A DNA stretch of 26,801 nucleotides from Bacillota bacterium (GCA_023427705.1 JAEZAL010000047.1:1-26801); one strand, 5' to 3'; shown: positions 15,732 to 22,550, counted from the stretch's first letter. Notes: a model not told the origin generated them from the sequence alone. A program made the numbers and translations.

Positions 15732-16409
15732 TTAATTTTCCCCTCTATACTTGTCCATTAAGTTTCCCATTACATCTGCAGATGGTTGAGGTGTATATGT
15801 TATAGCATTTGCGCCAGCCTCAATAGTCTTCATAATACTTTCAATAGTTGGTCCCCCAGTAGCTATTATAGGAAAATTTGGGAACTCTTCTCTAATCTTC
15901 TTAACTATATTAGGAGTATTTTTTCCTCCTGATACATTTAATATTGAAGCACCAGCTTCTATTCTTTCAGCTACATTTTCACACTCTGATACTATTGTAA
16001 CTATTACAGGTATATCTATTATTTCTTTTACATTTCTTATTATTTCATTGGAAGTTGGAGCATTTACAACTACACCCATAGCCCCTTTAAATTCAGCATC
16101 TAACGCCAAATTTACTACTCTTTTTCCTTGGGTAATTCCTCCACCAACGCCACAAAAAACTGGAACATCAGCAGTCATAACTAAAGCTTGAGTTATAATA
16201 GGCTGAGGGGTAAAAGGATAAACTGCTATTATTGCATCAGCATTTGTGTTTTTTATAATTGCTACATCTGTTGTAAATAATAAAGATTTTATTCTTTTGC
16301 CAAATATTTTTATTCCACTACATTCTCTAATACAGGAAGGAACCTCTATTACATGGCTTCTTAATGCTCCTTTTATCTCTGGTACCTGCTTCATTTTTTT
16401 CACATCCAT
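15732..16409 (-). CDS. TIM-barrel protein of unassigned function
   Basis: A 225-residue cytoplasmic protein with the repeated strand-helix pattern of a (beta/alpha)8 barrel. The C-terminal half carries a phosphate-binding-like end, FPIIATGGPTIESIMKTIEA then NAITYTPQPSAD. The N-terminal part has a cysteine pair in PSCIRECSGIKIFG, and VPVFCGVGGGITQGKRV is a conspicuous glycine-rich loop. Databases tend to label such clostridial proteins simply as hydrolase, without experimental support; I cannot name a reaction. GGAGGAG lies six to seven bases before the ATG. It is divergent from the DUF1576 gene, sharing a 201-base control region with direct and inverted repeats. It could also be followed by lysA on one transcript. 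Confidence 0.85.
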   Translation of the reverse strand: MDVKKMKQVPEIKGALRSHVIEVPSCIRECSGIKIFGKRIKSLLFTTDVAIIKNTNADAIIAVYPFTPQPIITQALVMTADVPVFCGVGGGITQGKRVVNLALDAEFKGAMGVVVNAPTSNEIIRNVKEIIDIPVIVTIVSECENVAERIEAGASILNVSGGKNTPNIVKKIREEFPNFPIIATGGPTIESIMKTIEAGANAITYTPQPSADVMGNLMDKYRGEN

Positions 16410-16452
16410 ATAAAACTCCTCCTATTTATCTTCCACTTTATTACTTTTTTTC

Positions 16453-16469
16453 GTATAATTAAATTATAC
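16453..16469. promoter_or_regulatory. Palindrome GTATAATT-A-AATTATAC near the TIM-barrel promoter
   Basis: An exact 8-1-8 inverted repeat that contains TATAAT in both directions. The minus-strand copy (16468-16463) is 54 bases before the start at 16409 and may be its -10. It may be a regulator site, or simply two overlapping promoter elements. Confidence 0.4.
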
Positions 16470-16487
16470 TACTTTTTTTACACGTAT

Positions 16488-16535
16488 TATATATTTAACT
16501 AGATTAATTTTATTAATATATATTTAACTAGATTA
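16488..16535. repeat. Two 19-bp direct repeats in the divergent control region
   Basis: TATATATTTAACTAGATTA occurs exactly at 16488-16506 and 16517-16535, a 29-base period. The pair lies upstream of the TATAAT at 16571-16576 that may serve the DUF1576 gene. This spacing, near three helical turns, fits a pair of protein-binding sites on one DNA face. Confidence 0.65.
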
Positions 16536-16610
16536 TTTTATAAGATTATACTCAAAGAATCAATATCTATTATAATTATTACTTTTAAAATTAAAATATT
16601 TCTGTAAGAG

Positions 16611-17861
16611 GTGATTTGTATAAAAAAGAGTAAGTTATATCCTCCTTATATGGTTTTGCTAACTATCTATTTTTTCTTTATTGTAATTGCATTTATTCTA
16701 GATTCTCCAATTGAAATATTAACAGGGCTAAAAAATATAATTTTAAGTCCAGATATATTAATTTCTGATTACGTAGAAATTGGAGGAATTGGTGCTTCAC
16801 TTGTTAATTCAGCTTTAACTAGCATTTTTTCGTTACTACTTTTAGTATTCATTGGTGTTAAACCAAACGGATCTACTATTATGTCTTTATGGTTGATTAC
16901 TGGATTCGCATTTTTTGGAAAGAATATACTTAATATTTGGCCAATTATTGTAGGTGTCTATCTTTACTCAAGATATCAAAAAGAACCTTTCCTTAACTAT
17001 AGTTTAGTTGCAATACTTTCTACTACATTAGCCCCTACTGTAAGCCAACTTAGTTTTACAAACTGCTTTTCACCTACCTTGGGAATTATACTCGGATATA
17101 TAATTGGAATAATAACAGGATTTATAATAGCACCCATTTCAGCTCATTGTATTAAAGTTCATAATGGATATAATCTATACAATGTAGGTTTTGCAGGTGG
17201 AATTTATGCTACTTTATTAATGTCTATTTTAAGAGCTTTAGGTATAGAATTTGAAACTAGGCTTATATGGAATACAGATTCAAACTATATTTTCGCTATT
17301 CTACTTTTTATAATATCAATTTATTTTATTTTCATAGGGCTATATAAAAATCCTTCATTCAAAGAAGATTTCTTAACATTAATTAAACAACCTGGAAGAT
17401 TAGTCAGTGATTTTTATTTATTATATGGAAAGACATGCTACTTTAATATGGGGATACTGTGCCTTTTATCAACAATACTTGTACTAGTTTTAAAATCTCA
17501 TTTAAATGGACCTACTATTGCAGGTATATTTACTATTGTAGGCTTTGGGGCTTTTGGAAAACATATTTTAAACGTTACACCTATTTTTATAGGTGCAATT
17601 TTAGGAGCCTTAGTTCATATTAATCCAATTAACTCACCATCCCTAATAATTTCTATCCTTTTTTCTACTGCCCTAGCACCAATAGCTGGAAGGTTTGGAT
17701 ATAAGGTAGGTATATTAGCTGGATTTTTACACGTAAATATGGTAACTAATATAGGATACCTTCATGGTGGACTTAATTTATATAACAATGGTCTAGCAGC
17801 AGGCTTTGTAGCTATGATTTTAATACCAGTAATAAATGTTTTTGAAAAGGAGGCTGCATAA
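16611..17861 (+). CDS. DUF1576 polytopic membrane protein
   Basis: A membrane protein of about 413-416 residues with roughly ten hydrophobic spans, matching DUF1576. It contains an internal duplication: NGSTIMSLWLITGFAFFGKN (86-105) against NGPTIAGIFTIVGFGAFGKH (299-318), STTLAPTVSQ against STALAPIAGR, and HNGYNLYNVGFAGG (184-197) against HGGLNLYNNGLAAG (385-398). That pattern suggests a transporter-like two-repeat fold; substrate is unknown. The start is unclear: GTG at 16611 is part of the SD sequence GAGGTGA, and the codon at the ideal eight-base distance is ATA (16620). The next ATG (16650) has no SD. It overlaps no neighbour; the next gene begins one base after its stop. A TATAAT at 16571 is a likely -10. 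Confidence 0.88.
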   Translation: MICIKKSKLYPPYMVLLTIYFFFIVIAFILDSPIEILTGLKNIILSPDILISDYVEIGGIGASLVNSALTSIFSLLLLVFIGVKPNGSTIMSLWLITGFAFFGKNILNIWPIIVGVYLYSRYQKEPFLNYSLVAILSTTLAPTVSQLSFTNCFSPTLGIILGYIIGIITGFIIAPISAHCIKVHNGYNLYNVGFAGGIYATLLMSILRALGIEFETRLIWNTDSNYIFAILLFIISIYFIFIGLYKNPSFKEDFLTLIKQPGRLVSDFYLLYGKTCYFNMGILCLLSTILVLVLKSHLNGPTIAGIFTIVGFGAFGKHILNVTPIFIGAILGALVHINPINSPSLIISILFSTALAPIAGRFGYKVGILAGFLHVNMVTNIGYLHGGLNLYNNGLAAGFVAMILIPVINVFEKEAA

Positions 17862-17862
17862 A

Positions 17863-18207
17863 ATGAAATACCAATTTGAAAAAAACCTAAAAATTATTAA
17901 TGAACTAATGACTTATCTACATAAGTTAGGTTCAAAAGATATTAATGTAAGATTAGAAAAAGGTAACTCATCTACCTTATTTCTTATATGGGGAGAGATA
18001 GACAACATATCTTCTGATGAGTTAGATAACTTAACAACTATGCTAAATACCGATAGACAACATGAAGTTGAAGAATACTATTGGAATTTAGGTGGAGAAA
18101 GTGAGTCTGACGGTGAACTTTCTCTAGTTGGTATGATGATAGATAAGGTTGAGATAACATATTTAAATAACATTTTAACTTTTAAAATATATAGAGACGA
18201 GTCATAA
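17863..18207 (+). CDS. Small soluble partner of the DUF1576 protein
   Basis: A 114-residue protein without membrane segments. The start ATG at 17863 follows AAGGAGG at nine bases; a longer frame from 17836 would overlap the DUF1576 gene and lacks an SD. It opens with a helix KYQFEKNLKIINELMTYLHK, then LGSKDINVRLEKGNSS and the strand LFLIWGEID; the second half has EVEEYYWNLGGESESDGELS and LVGMMIDKVE. I do not recognise a named domain. The one-base gap to the DUF1576 stop and the shared terminator show they are co-transcribed, so a partner or regulatory subunit of the membrane protein is the simplest inference. Confidence 0.82.
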   Translation: MKYQFEKNLKIINELMTYLHKLGSKDINVRLEKGNSSTLFLIWGEIDNISSDELDNLTTMLNTDRQHEVEEYYWNLGGESESDGELSLVGMMIDKVEITYLNNILTFKIYRDES

Positions 18208-18211
18208 TAAT

Positions 18212-18250
18212 AAAAAACAGTATCTAGCTATGTAACAGATACTGTTTTTT
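18212..18250. terminator. Bidirectional terminator
   Basis: AAAAAACAGTATCT (18212-18225) pairs exactly with AGATACTGTTTTTT (18237-18250), giving U tracts in both directions. It ends the DUF1576 unit from the left and the sfsA-NUDIX operon from the right. Confidence 0.92.
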
Positions 18251-18251
18251 A

Positions 18252-18746
18252 TTATAATCCTTTTAATTCTAATATTTTTTTAACTACTTTGGTTCCTATA
18301 ATGTCTTCTTTCATTTCTTCTAAAGCATTAGTAAGTTTCGTCCAACCCATACCTTCTACTTCTGTAGATTTATTAATTTCTCCTGAAACAAAATCTGCTA
18401 CAAATGTTATCATTAGTATCTCTTTATCAAATACATAATCTGATCCCAAGTATCTAATATTATTTATTTCTATACCAGCTTCTTCTTTTACTTCTCTACG
18501 AACTGCTTCTTCTGCAGTTTCATTATTTCCAACGTAACCTGATAATAAAACCTTTGAATTTTCATATATATAACTTTGTTTTAATAATAATATTTCATCA
18601 TTTTTTATTATTGCTACCATTATACATGGTTTAGGAGTATCAAAGAACATAATATCATCATAAGAGCAGTATGGAACTCCACCTTCATCCCAACTAAACT
18701 TTTCTTCTAATCCTCGTCCACATATAGGGCAAAACTTATACTTCAT
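18252..18746 (-). CDS. NUDIX hydrolase, NudC-like with reduced zinc ribbon
   Basis: A 164-residue hydrolase of nucleoside diphosphate derivatives. The Nudix box is complete: GYVGNNETAEEAVRREVKEE then AGIE. An N-terminal CPICGRGLEEK and a later PYCSYDD resemble the zinc ribbon of NADH pyrophosphatase (NudC), but only three of the four expected cysteines are in place, so zinc binding is doubtful. The downstream VPYCSYDDIMFFDTPKPCIM region replaces the usual YPR-type motif. The start at 18746 is chosen from GAGG six bases upstream; a TTG at 18758 lies inside the SD. It follows sfsA by 33 bases and probably shares its transcript. NAD(H) or a related dinucleotide is a reasonable substrate guess, not shown. 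Confidence 0.9.
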   Translation of the reverse strand: MKYKFCPICGRGLEEKFSWDEGGVPYCSYDDIMFFDTPKPCIMVAIIKNDEILLLKQSYIYENSKVLLSGYVGNNETAEEAVRREVKEEAGIEINNIRYLGSDYVFDKEILMITFVADFVSGEINKSTEVEGMGWTKLTNALEEMKEDIIGTKVVKKILELKGL

Positions 18747-18779
18747 ATCCCACCTCAAAATTAGTAAAAAATAGGTTAA

Positions 18780-19475
18780 TTACAATATTATATCAACTTT
18801 TTTATTTATTTCAATGCTTTTTTTATCCACAGTACAATTATAAGCCATAATATCTACACCATTTTCCTTCGCCAATCTTAAAGCTTTACCAAACTCTGGA
18901 TCAGTAACATCATTAGGTGAAAATGTATAAACATTATCTAATTGTATTAAAAATAGAATTCCTGCTCCATATCCTTGTCTCTTTGCTTCAATAAGTTCCA
19001 TTATATGCCTAGCACCTCTTTCTGTTGGGGCATCTGGAAATCTGCAATGACAACTTTCTTCAAGGGTAACTCCCTTCACCTCTAAATAATATATTTCTTC
19101 CTCTTCTTCTGTGGATAACTTAAAGTCGAATCTACTTTTTCCAAATGTCTTTTCTCTGTTTATTATTGTATACTTATGTAAATTCTCAATTTTTTTATTT
19201 TCTAAAGCTTCCTGAACTACTTTATTTGGAATTTGTGAATCAATATTAATTAATATCTCACCTTTCATTGCAGCTATTAAATCATATTTAGTTTTTCTGG
19301 TAGGATTTAATTCTTCTCTAAGAAATACAGTTGTCCCTTCTGTTAATATTTCTCTACATCTACCTGTATTAGGTACATGTACTATAGTTTCTTCATCATT
19401 TAATAATACCTTTGCATTAAATCTATTAGGTCTACTTAAAAATTTTCCTTCTAAGATTTTCTTATCGAACTTCAT
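18780..19475 (-). CDS. sfsA: SfsA family DNA-binding/nuclease protein
   Basis: A 231-residue protein of the SfsA family, first described as a sugar fermentation stimulation protein and now viewed as having an OB-like N-terminal domain and a PD-(D/E)xK nuclease-like domain. The N-terminus shows FLSRPNRFNAKVLLN and HVPNTGRCREIL. The nuclease core is visible as SRFDFKL and YYLEVKGVTLEE, followed by FPDAPTERGARHI and the C-terminal RLAKENGVDIMAYNC. The length is normal. AAGGGAG lies seven to eight bases before the ATG. Unusually, two exact DnaA-box sequences lie inside its coding region (18823-18831 and 19110-19118), and the DnaA-box cluster begins just upstream. Its own promoter is not clear. 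Confidence 0.94.
   Translation of the reverse strand: MKFDKKILEGKFLSRPNRFNAKVLLNDEETIVHVPNTGRCREILTEGTTVFLREELNPTRKTKYDLIAAMKGEILINIDSQIPNKVVQEALENKKIENLHKYTIINREKTFGKSRFDFKLSTEEEEEIYYLEVKGVTLEESCHCRFPDAPTERGARHIMELIEAKRQGYGAGILFLIQLDNVYTFSPNDVTDPEFGKALRLAKENGVDIMAYNCTVDKKSIEINKKVDIIL
18823..18831 (+). other. DnaA box TTATCCACA inside sfsA
   Basis: Exact consensus DnaA-binding sequence in the 3' part of sfsA, encoding Val-Asp-Lys in CTVDKKS. It is one of seven TTATNCACA sites between 18823 and 19879. Confidence 0.6.
19110..19118 (-). other. DnaA box (minus strand) inside sfsA
   Basis: TGTGGATAA on the plus strand, which reads TTATCCACA on the minus strand, encoding Leu-Ser-Thr in KLSTEEEE. 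It is about 500 bases from the intergenic cluster. Confidence 0.6.
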
Positions 19476-19533
19476 ATTATTACTCCCTTAAATAAGATAT
19501 TTTTTTCTACATTTTTCTCAATAACTTTTGAAA

Positions 19534-19879
19534 TTATCCATCTAAAACTATAAAGTTTTCCACAGGTCAATTTTAATAATATTAGCTTTTTCCGGTATTT
19601 CTATTATAATTTTAACATTATCCACAGTTTTTATCCACATTTTGTACAAACTGTGAATAACTTTACTTCTATGCATATATATGCTTTTTTTGTAATATTA
19701 CTTTATATATCAAATATATTTAATTATCATCAAAAATCATCATATTGTTACAAACATACATTCAAGCCATATATATTGTGTCAATACTTTTTTTAAAGTT
19801 TTCAACAGTTTTTAAGAATTGTCCACAAATTGTGGATAACTTTCCACAATTTTAACATATAATATTACGTTTATACACA
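19534..19879. other. DnaA-box cluster in the sfsA upstream region
   Basis: Five TTATNCACA sites: 19618-19626 (+), 19631-19639 (+), 19652-19660 (-, TTATTCACA), 19831-19839 (-) and 19871-19879 (+, TTATACACA). Near matches are TTTTCCACA (19556-19564), TTGTCCACA (19819-19827), CTTTCCACA (19840-19848) and TTATCCATC (19534-19542). They form two groups either side of about 155 very AT-rich bases, which contain the palindrome GCATATATATGC. TTGTCCACA and the inverted box form the exact palindrome TCCACAAATTGTGGA (19822-19836). No gene is visible from 19476 to 19920. The layout resembles an origin or a DnaA-titrating/regulating locus, but dnaA is absent and gene orientation does not switch here. Confidence 0.75.
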
Positions 19880-19915
19880 TGTTGAATTATATTTAAGTAT
19901 AATTTTTATAGAATT

Positions 19916-19955
19916 TAAGCAAAAAGCTGTATTAAAAATTACTTTTAATACAGCT
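19916..19955 (-). terminator. Terminator of the 55-residue protein gene
   Basis: AGCTGTATTAAAA (19925-19937) pairs exactly with TTTTAATACAGCT (19943-19955) around five bases. On the minus strand TTTTTG follows. It starts six bases after the stop codon at 19961, which supports that this small gene is real. Confidence 0.9.
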
Positions 19956-19960
19956 ACATA

Positions 19961-20128
19961 CTATCTTATTGAATTTTTATACTTGTACCATGAAAGTAAA
20001 TACTGAGGTACTAAAACAAATGGTCCAATTAAAAGCGTTGCTCCAGCCCATATTATTTTATTTTGTTCCTTTTCTTCAGCTAACTTAAATGATGCAAAAA
20101 CTGATACTAATAATAATATTATTATCAT
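19961..20128 (-). CDS. 55-residue two-span membrane protein
   Basis: A short gene in the longest gap of the window. The product starts MIIILLLVSVFASFKLAEEK, then EQNKIIWAGATLLIGPFVLV, and ends PQYLLSWYKYKNSIR. Two hydrophobic segments (about 1-15 and 26-46) are joined by a charged turn, and the tail is basic. The gene has a good promoter (20175-20203) and an immediate strong terminator (19916-19955). The SD is weak: GGGAG lies 14 bases before the ATG, and an in-frame TAA just upstream excludes a longer start. I do not recognise the family. It sits next to the DnaA-box cluster and downstream of a two-component system, but neither link is shown to be functional. Confidence 0.72.
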   Translation of the reverse strand: MIIILLLVSVFASFKLAEEKEQNKIIWAGATLLIGPFVLVPQYLLSWYKYKNSIR

Positions 20129-20174
20129 AGTTTATCTTTTATCTCCCTTATTTTATAATCCTTAATCCACTTAT

Positions 20175-20203
20175 ATTTTACATAATATAGACTTATTTTT
20201 CAA
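20175..20203 (-). promoter_or_regulatory. Promoter of the 55-residue protein gene
   Basis: On the minus strand TTGAAA (20203-20198), 17 bases, TAAAAT (20180-20175), preceded directly by TG. The predicted leader is about 40 bases. Confidence 0.7.
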
Positions 20204-20295
20204 TAAATCTATGTTGGCAAAATAGTAAACTATTTGTAAAGTTATAAAAGCAGTTTTCTATTTAAATTCTATATAAAAATTAAATACATATGCAT

Positions 20296-20883
20296 TTAGA
20301 ATATGTTATATATTTTTTGAAATCTAATAGCTTCTTCTTTATTACCTAAAATTTCATTTGCTTTGCTAAGTAATAGATATACCTCTTTATTATATGGATC
20401 AATTCCAATTGCTTTCTTTAATAAGTTGTGTGCTTCAATAGCATTTTCTTTATTACTTAATAACATTTCAGCTTCTTTTAATATGTTATAATCTTGTTTA
20501 TATTCATCACTTTTCTCTATCTTTTCTTCAATTTCATCTAATACTGTATTTATCCTATCAGTTGAAAATGGCTTCTGTAAATATATAAGCGCTCCTAACT
20601 TTGTGCATTCAATGGCATTTTTAACTGTAGCAAAAGCTGTCATTATTATTACAGGACAATCTACTCTCTCATCTTTAATGATCTTCAAAATTTCTGTTCC
20701 ACTTATACCAGGCATTCTAATATCTAGGAATATTAAATCAATATCTATATCCTTGTTTCTTATAATTTTTAATGCTTCCACTCCATTATCTGCTGTAATT
20801 GCACTATATCCTCTTATCTCAAGACAAGTACTTAATAAATTTCTAATATTTTTAGTGTCATCTATTATTAGTACCCTTTTCAT
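20296..20883 (-). CDS. Response regulator, receiver domain with TPR-like output
   Basis: A 195-residue protein. Residues 1-118 are a standard receiver: acidic pocket IIDDT (Asp8, Asp9), phospho-acceptor Asp54 in FLDIRMPG, Thr82 in IIMTAFAT and Lys104 in YLQKPF. Residues about 130-195 (LKEAEMLLSNKENAIEAHNL, then AIGIDPYNKEVYLLLSKANE) form one to two TPR-like helical hairpins instead of a DNA-binding domain. It therefore most likely acts by protein contact. AGGAG lies eight bases before the ATG. It follows the histidine kinase gene by 17 bases and is presumably its partner. No clear terminator follows; the DNA from 20129 to 20295 holds only weak hairpins (for example 20220-20235) and the next gene's promoter. 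Confidence 0.93.
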   Translation of the reverse strand: MKRVLIIDDTKNIRNLLSTCLEIRGYSAITADNGVEALKIIRNKDIDIDLIFLDIRMPGISGTEILKIIKDERVDCPVIIMTAFATVKNAIECTKLGALIYLQKPFSTDRINTVLDEIEEKIEKSDEYKQDYNILKEAEMLLSNKENAIEAHNLLKKAIGIDPYNKEVYLLLSKANEILGNKEEAIRFQKIYNIF

Positions 20884-20900
20884 TATCCCAACTCCTAAAT

Positions 20901-22550
20901 CTAATTTGTACTTAATGGAATAGTAAAGATAAACTTACTTCCTACTCCAATCTTACTTTCACACCAAATTTCTCCACCATGAATTTCAACTATTTCTTTT
21001 GCAATAGCAAGTCCTAAGCCAGTACTTTCTTGAGGTATTTCAAAACCTTCTACTCTCACGAACCTTTCAAATACTTTATTTAAATATTCTTCAGGTATAC
21101 CTCTACCAGTATCTGTTACAGATACAAATATCTTTTCATTATCATAACTTGCACCTATTTTCACTATTCCATTTTCAGTATATCTTATAGCATTAGAAAC
21201 TAAATTGTTTAAAACCCATTTTATTCTTTCACTATCTATCATTACATAAGGTAACTTGGAATTTAAATTTAATTCTAAAGATATAGCTTTTTCTTTAGCT
21301 TGAGATTTAAAACTATTAAAAGTATCTTGTATAAGCTTATTTATATCTTCATCTTTTTTATTCAAAGTGTTTTTATTAGACTGTAACTCGTACACTTTTA
21401 ATAAATCAGAAACTAATTCATTTAATTTTTGTACATCTTCTTCCATAGTATCTACTATATCTTTTTGCTTTCCATTTAACTTTCCAATATTATCATTATT
21501 TATAAGTCCTATTCCCATCATCATAGAGGTTAATGGTGTTTTTAATTCATGTGATATAGTACATATAAAGTTTTTGCTAGTTACTTCTGATTCTACTAAA
21601 TCAGTAACATCTTTAATAACTAATAATGTATCTTTATGTTTTTTATTTTCTACTTTATTAGAAGAAATATCTACTTTTAGAAATAATCTCTTGTTTCTAT
21701 AAATAACCTCTATTATTTTATTATCTTCCTTACTAATTTCATTTTCTTGAATTAAATTATATATTTCAGGTAAATTAATTATATCTAAGAAATATTTTTT
21801 CTTATAATTATTTTCATTTATCTTAAATAATTGTATACCATTTTTATTAATAAATTTTATTCTAAAGTTTTTGTCTAATAATACAATAGTATCATTTAAG
21901 GAATATAATAATACTTTTATCATATTGAAATATCTATTCATTAAGATAAAACAAGTTATTCCACATATAATAGCTCCAATCAATAGAATAAAAAATATTG
22001 AATACATAACTTCCTTTGTCCTATTCTCAAATGCATTTGTTTCTATTAAAATGCTATCTTCCTTCAGTTTTTGTAAATCTTTTAGATTATCTATTACAAT
22101 TTCAACTTGATTAACTATTTTTTCATTATATAGCTTTACTAACTCTTCGTAATTTTGCCCATTACTGTAATCTTGAATTACTGAAAAAAGCTTGCTAAAT
22201 TCAATATATTGAAAATTAATTTTATCTAATAATTCAGTTTCTTCTTCGTCTATAGTATTTCCCTTTACAATATATAACCACTTATAAAACTCATCATCAT
22301 TTGTATGAAATATATTTATTGATTTTTGTTTATCTCCTTGAAGATAAATTAATATTGCCTTATCTTGATTATTAACAGCATTAATCATATTGTTTATTGA
22401 AATTTCACTTTCATAACCACTACTTATTGGCCTATTTATAGATTTTTTTGAAATATATACAAATGCTGTTGTGAATGATCCAATAAAAAATATTGTGAGA
22501 ATTAAAAATATATAAAGGACTTTTACTCTTTTATTTAAGGAAGTAAACAT
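20901..22550 (-). CDS. Membrane sensor histidine kinase with PAS domain
   Basis: A 549-residue sensor kinase. Two membrane spans (about 11-33 and 183-204) flank a 150-residue, mostly helical extracytoplasmic sensor region that looks like a four-helix bundle. A cytoplasmic PAS domain (about 217-320) precedes HisKA with phospho-acceptor His334 in ISHELKTPLTSM. The ATPase domain has the N box WVLNNLVSNAIRYT, G1 VTDTGRGIPEEY, F box VFERFVR and G2 GLGLAIAKEIV. AGGGG lies six bases before the ATG. It is co-transcribed with the receiver-TPR regulator. The signal is unknown. A TATAAT (22587-22582) is a likely -10. A strong terminator separates it from rubrerythrin, so no shared control is implied. 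Confidence 0.95.
   Translation of the reverse strand: MFTSLNKRVKVLYIFLILTIFFIGSFTTAFVYISKKSINRPISSGYESEISINNMINAVNNQDKAILIYLQGDKQKSINIFHTNDDEFYKWLYIVKGNTIDEEETELLDKINFQYIEFSKLFSVIQDYSNGQNYEELVKLYNEKIVNQVEIVIDNLKDLQKLKEDSILIETNAFENRTKEVMYSIFFILLIGAIICGITCFILMNRYFNMIKVLLYSLNDTIVLLDKNFRIKFINKNGIQLFKINENNYKKKYFLDIINLPEIYNLIQENEISKEDNKIIEVIYRNKRLFLKVDISSNKVENKKHKDTLLVIKDVTDLVESEVTSKNFICTISHELKTPLTSMMMGIGLINNDNIGKLNGKQKDIVDTMEEDVQKLNELVSDLLKVYELQSNKNTLNKKDEDINKLIQDTFNSFKSQAKEKAISLELNLNSKLPYVMIDSERIKWVLNNLVSNAIRYTENGIVKIGASYDNEKIFVSVTDTGRGIPEEYLNKVFERFVRVEGFEIPQESTGLGLAIAKEIVEIHGGEIWCESKIGVGSKFIFTIPLSTN

Noticed and set aside
16453..16469. Fur/PerR-type box
   Set aside because: The half-sites TATAATT/AATTATA are shifted relative to the TTATAAT-n-ATTATAA consensus, so the match is only superficial AT symmetry.
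16489..16535. CRISPR-like repeats
   Set aside because: Only two units with a 10-base spacer, AT-rich and next to promoters; no cas genes.
19476..20295. Main chromosomal origin (oriC)
   Set aside because: Box density fits, but no dnaA, dnaN or rpmH gene is present and genes on both sides run in the same direction. I keep it as a DnaA-box cluster instead.
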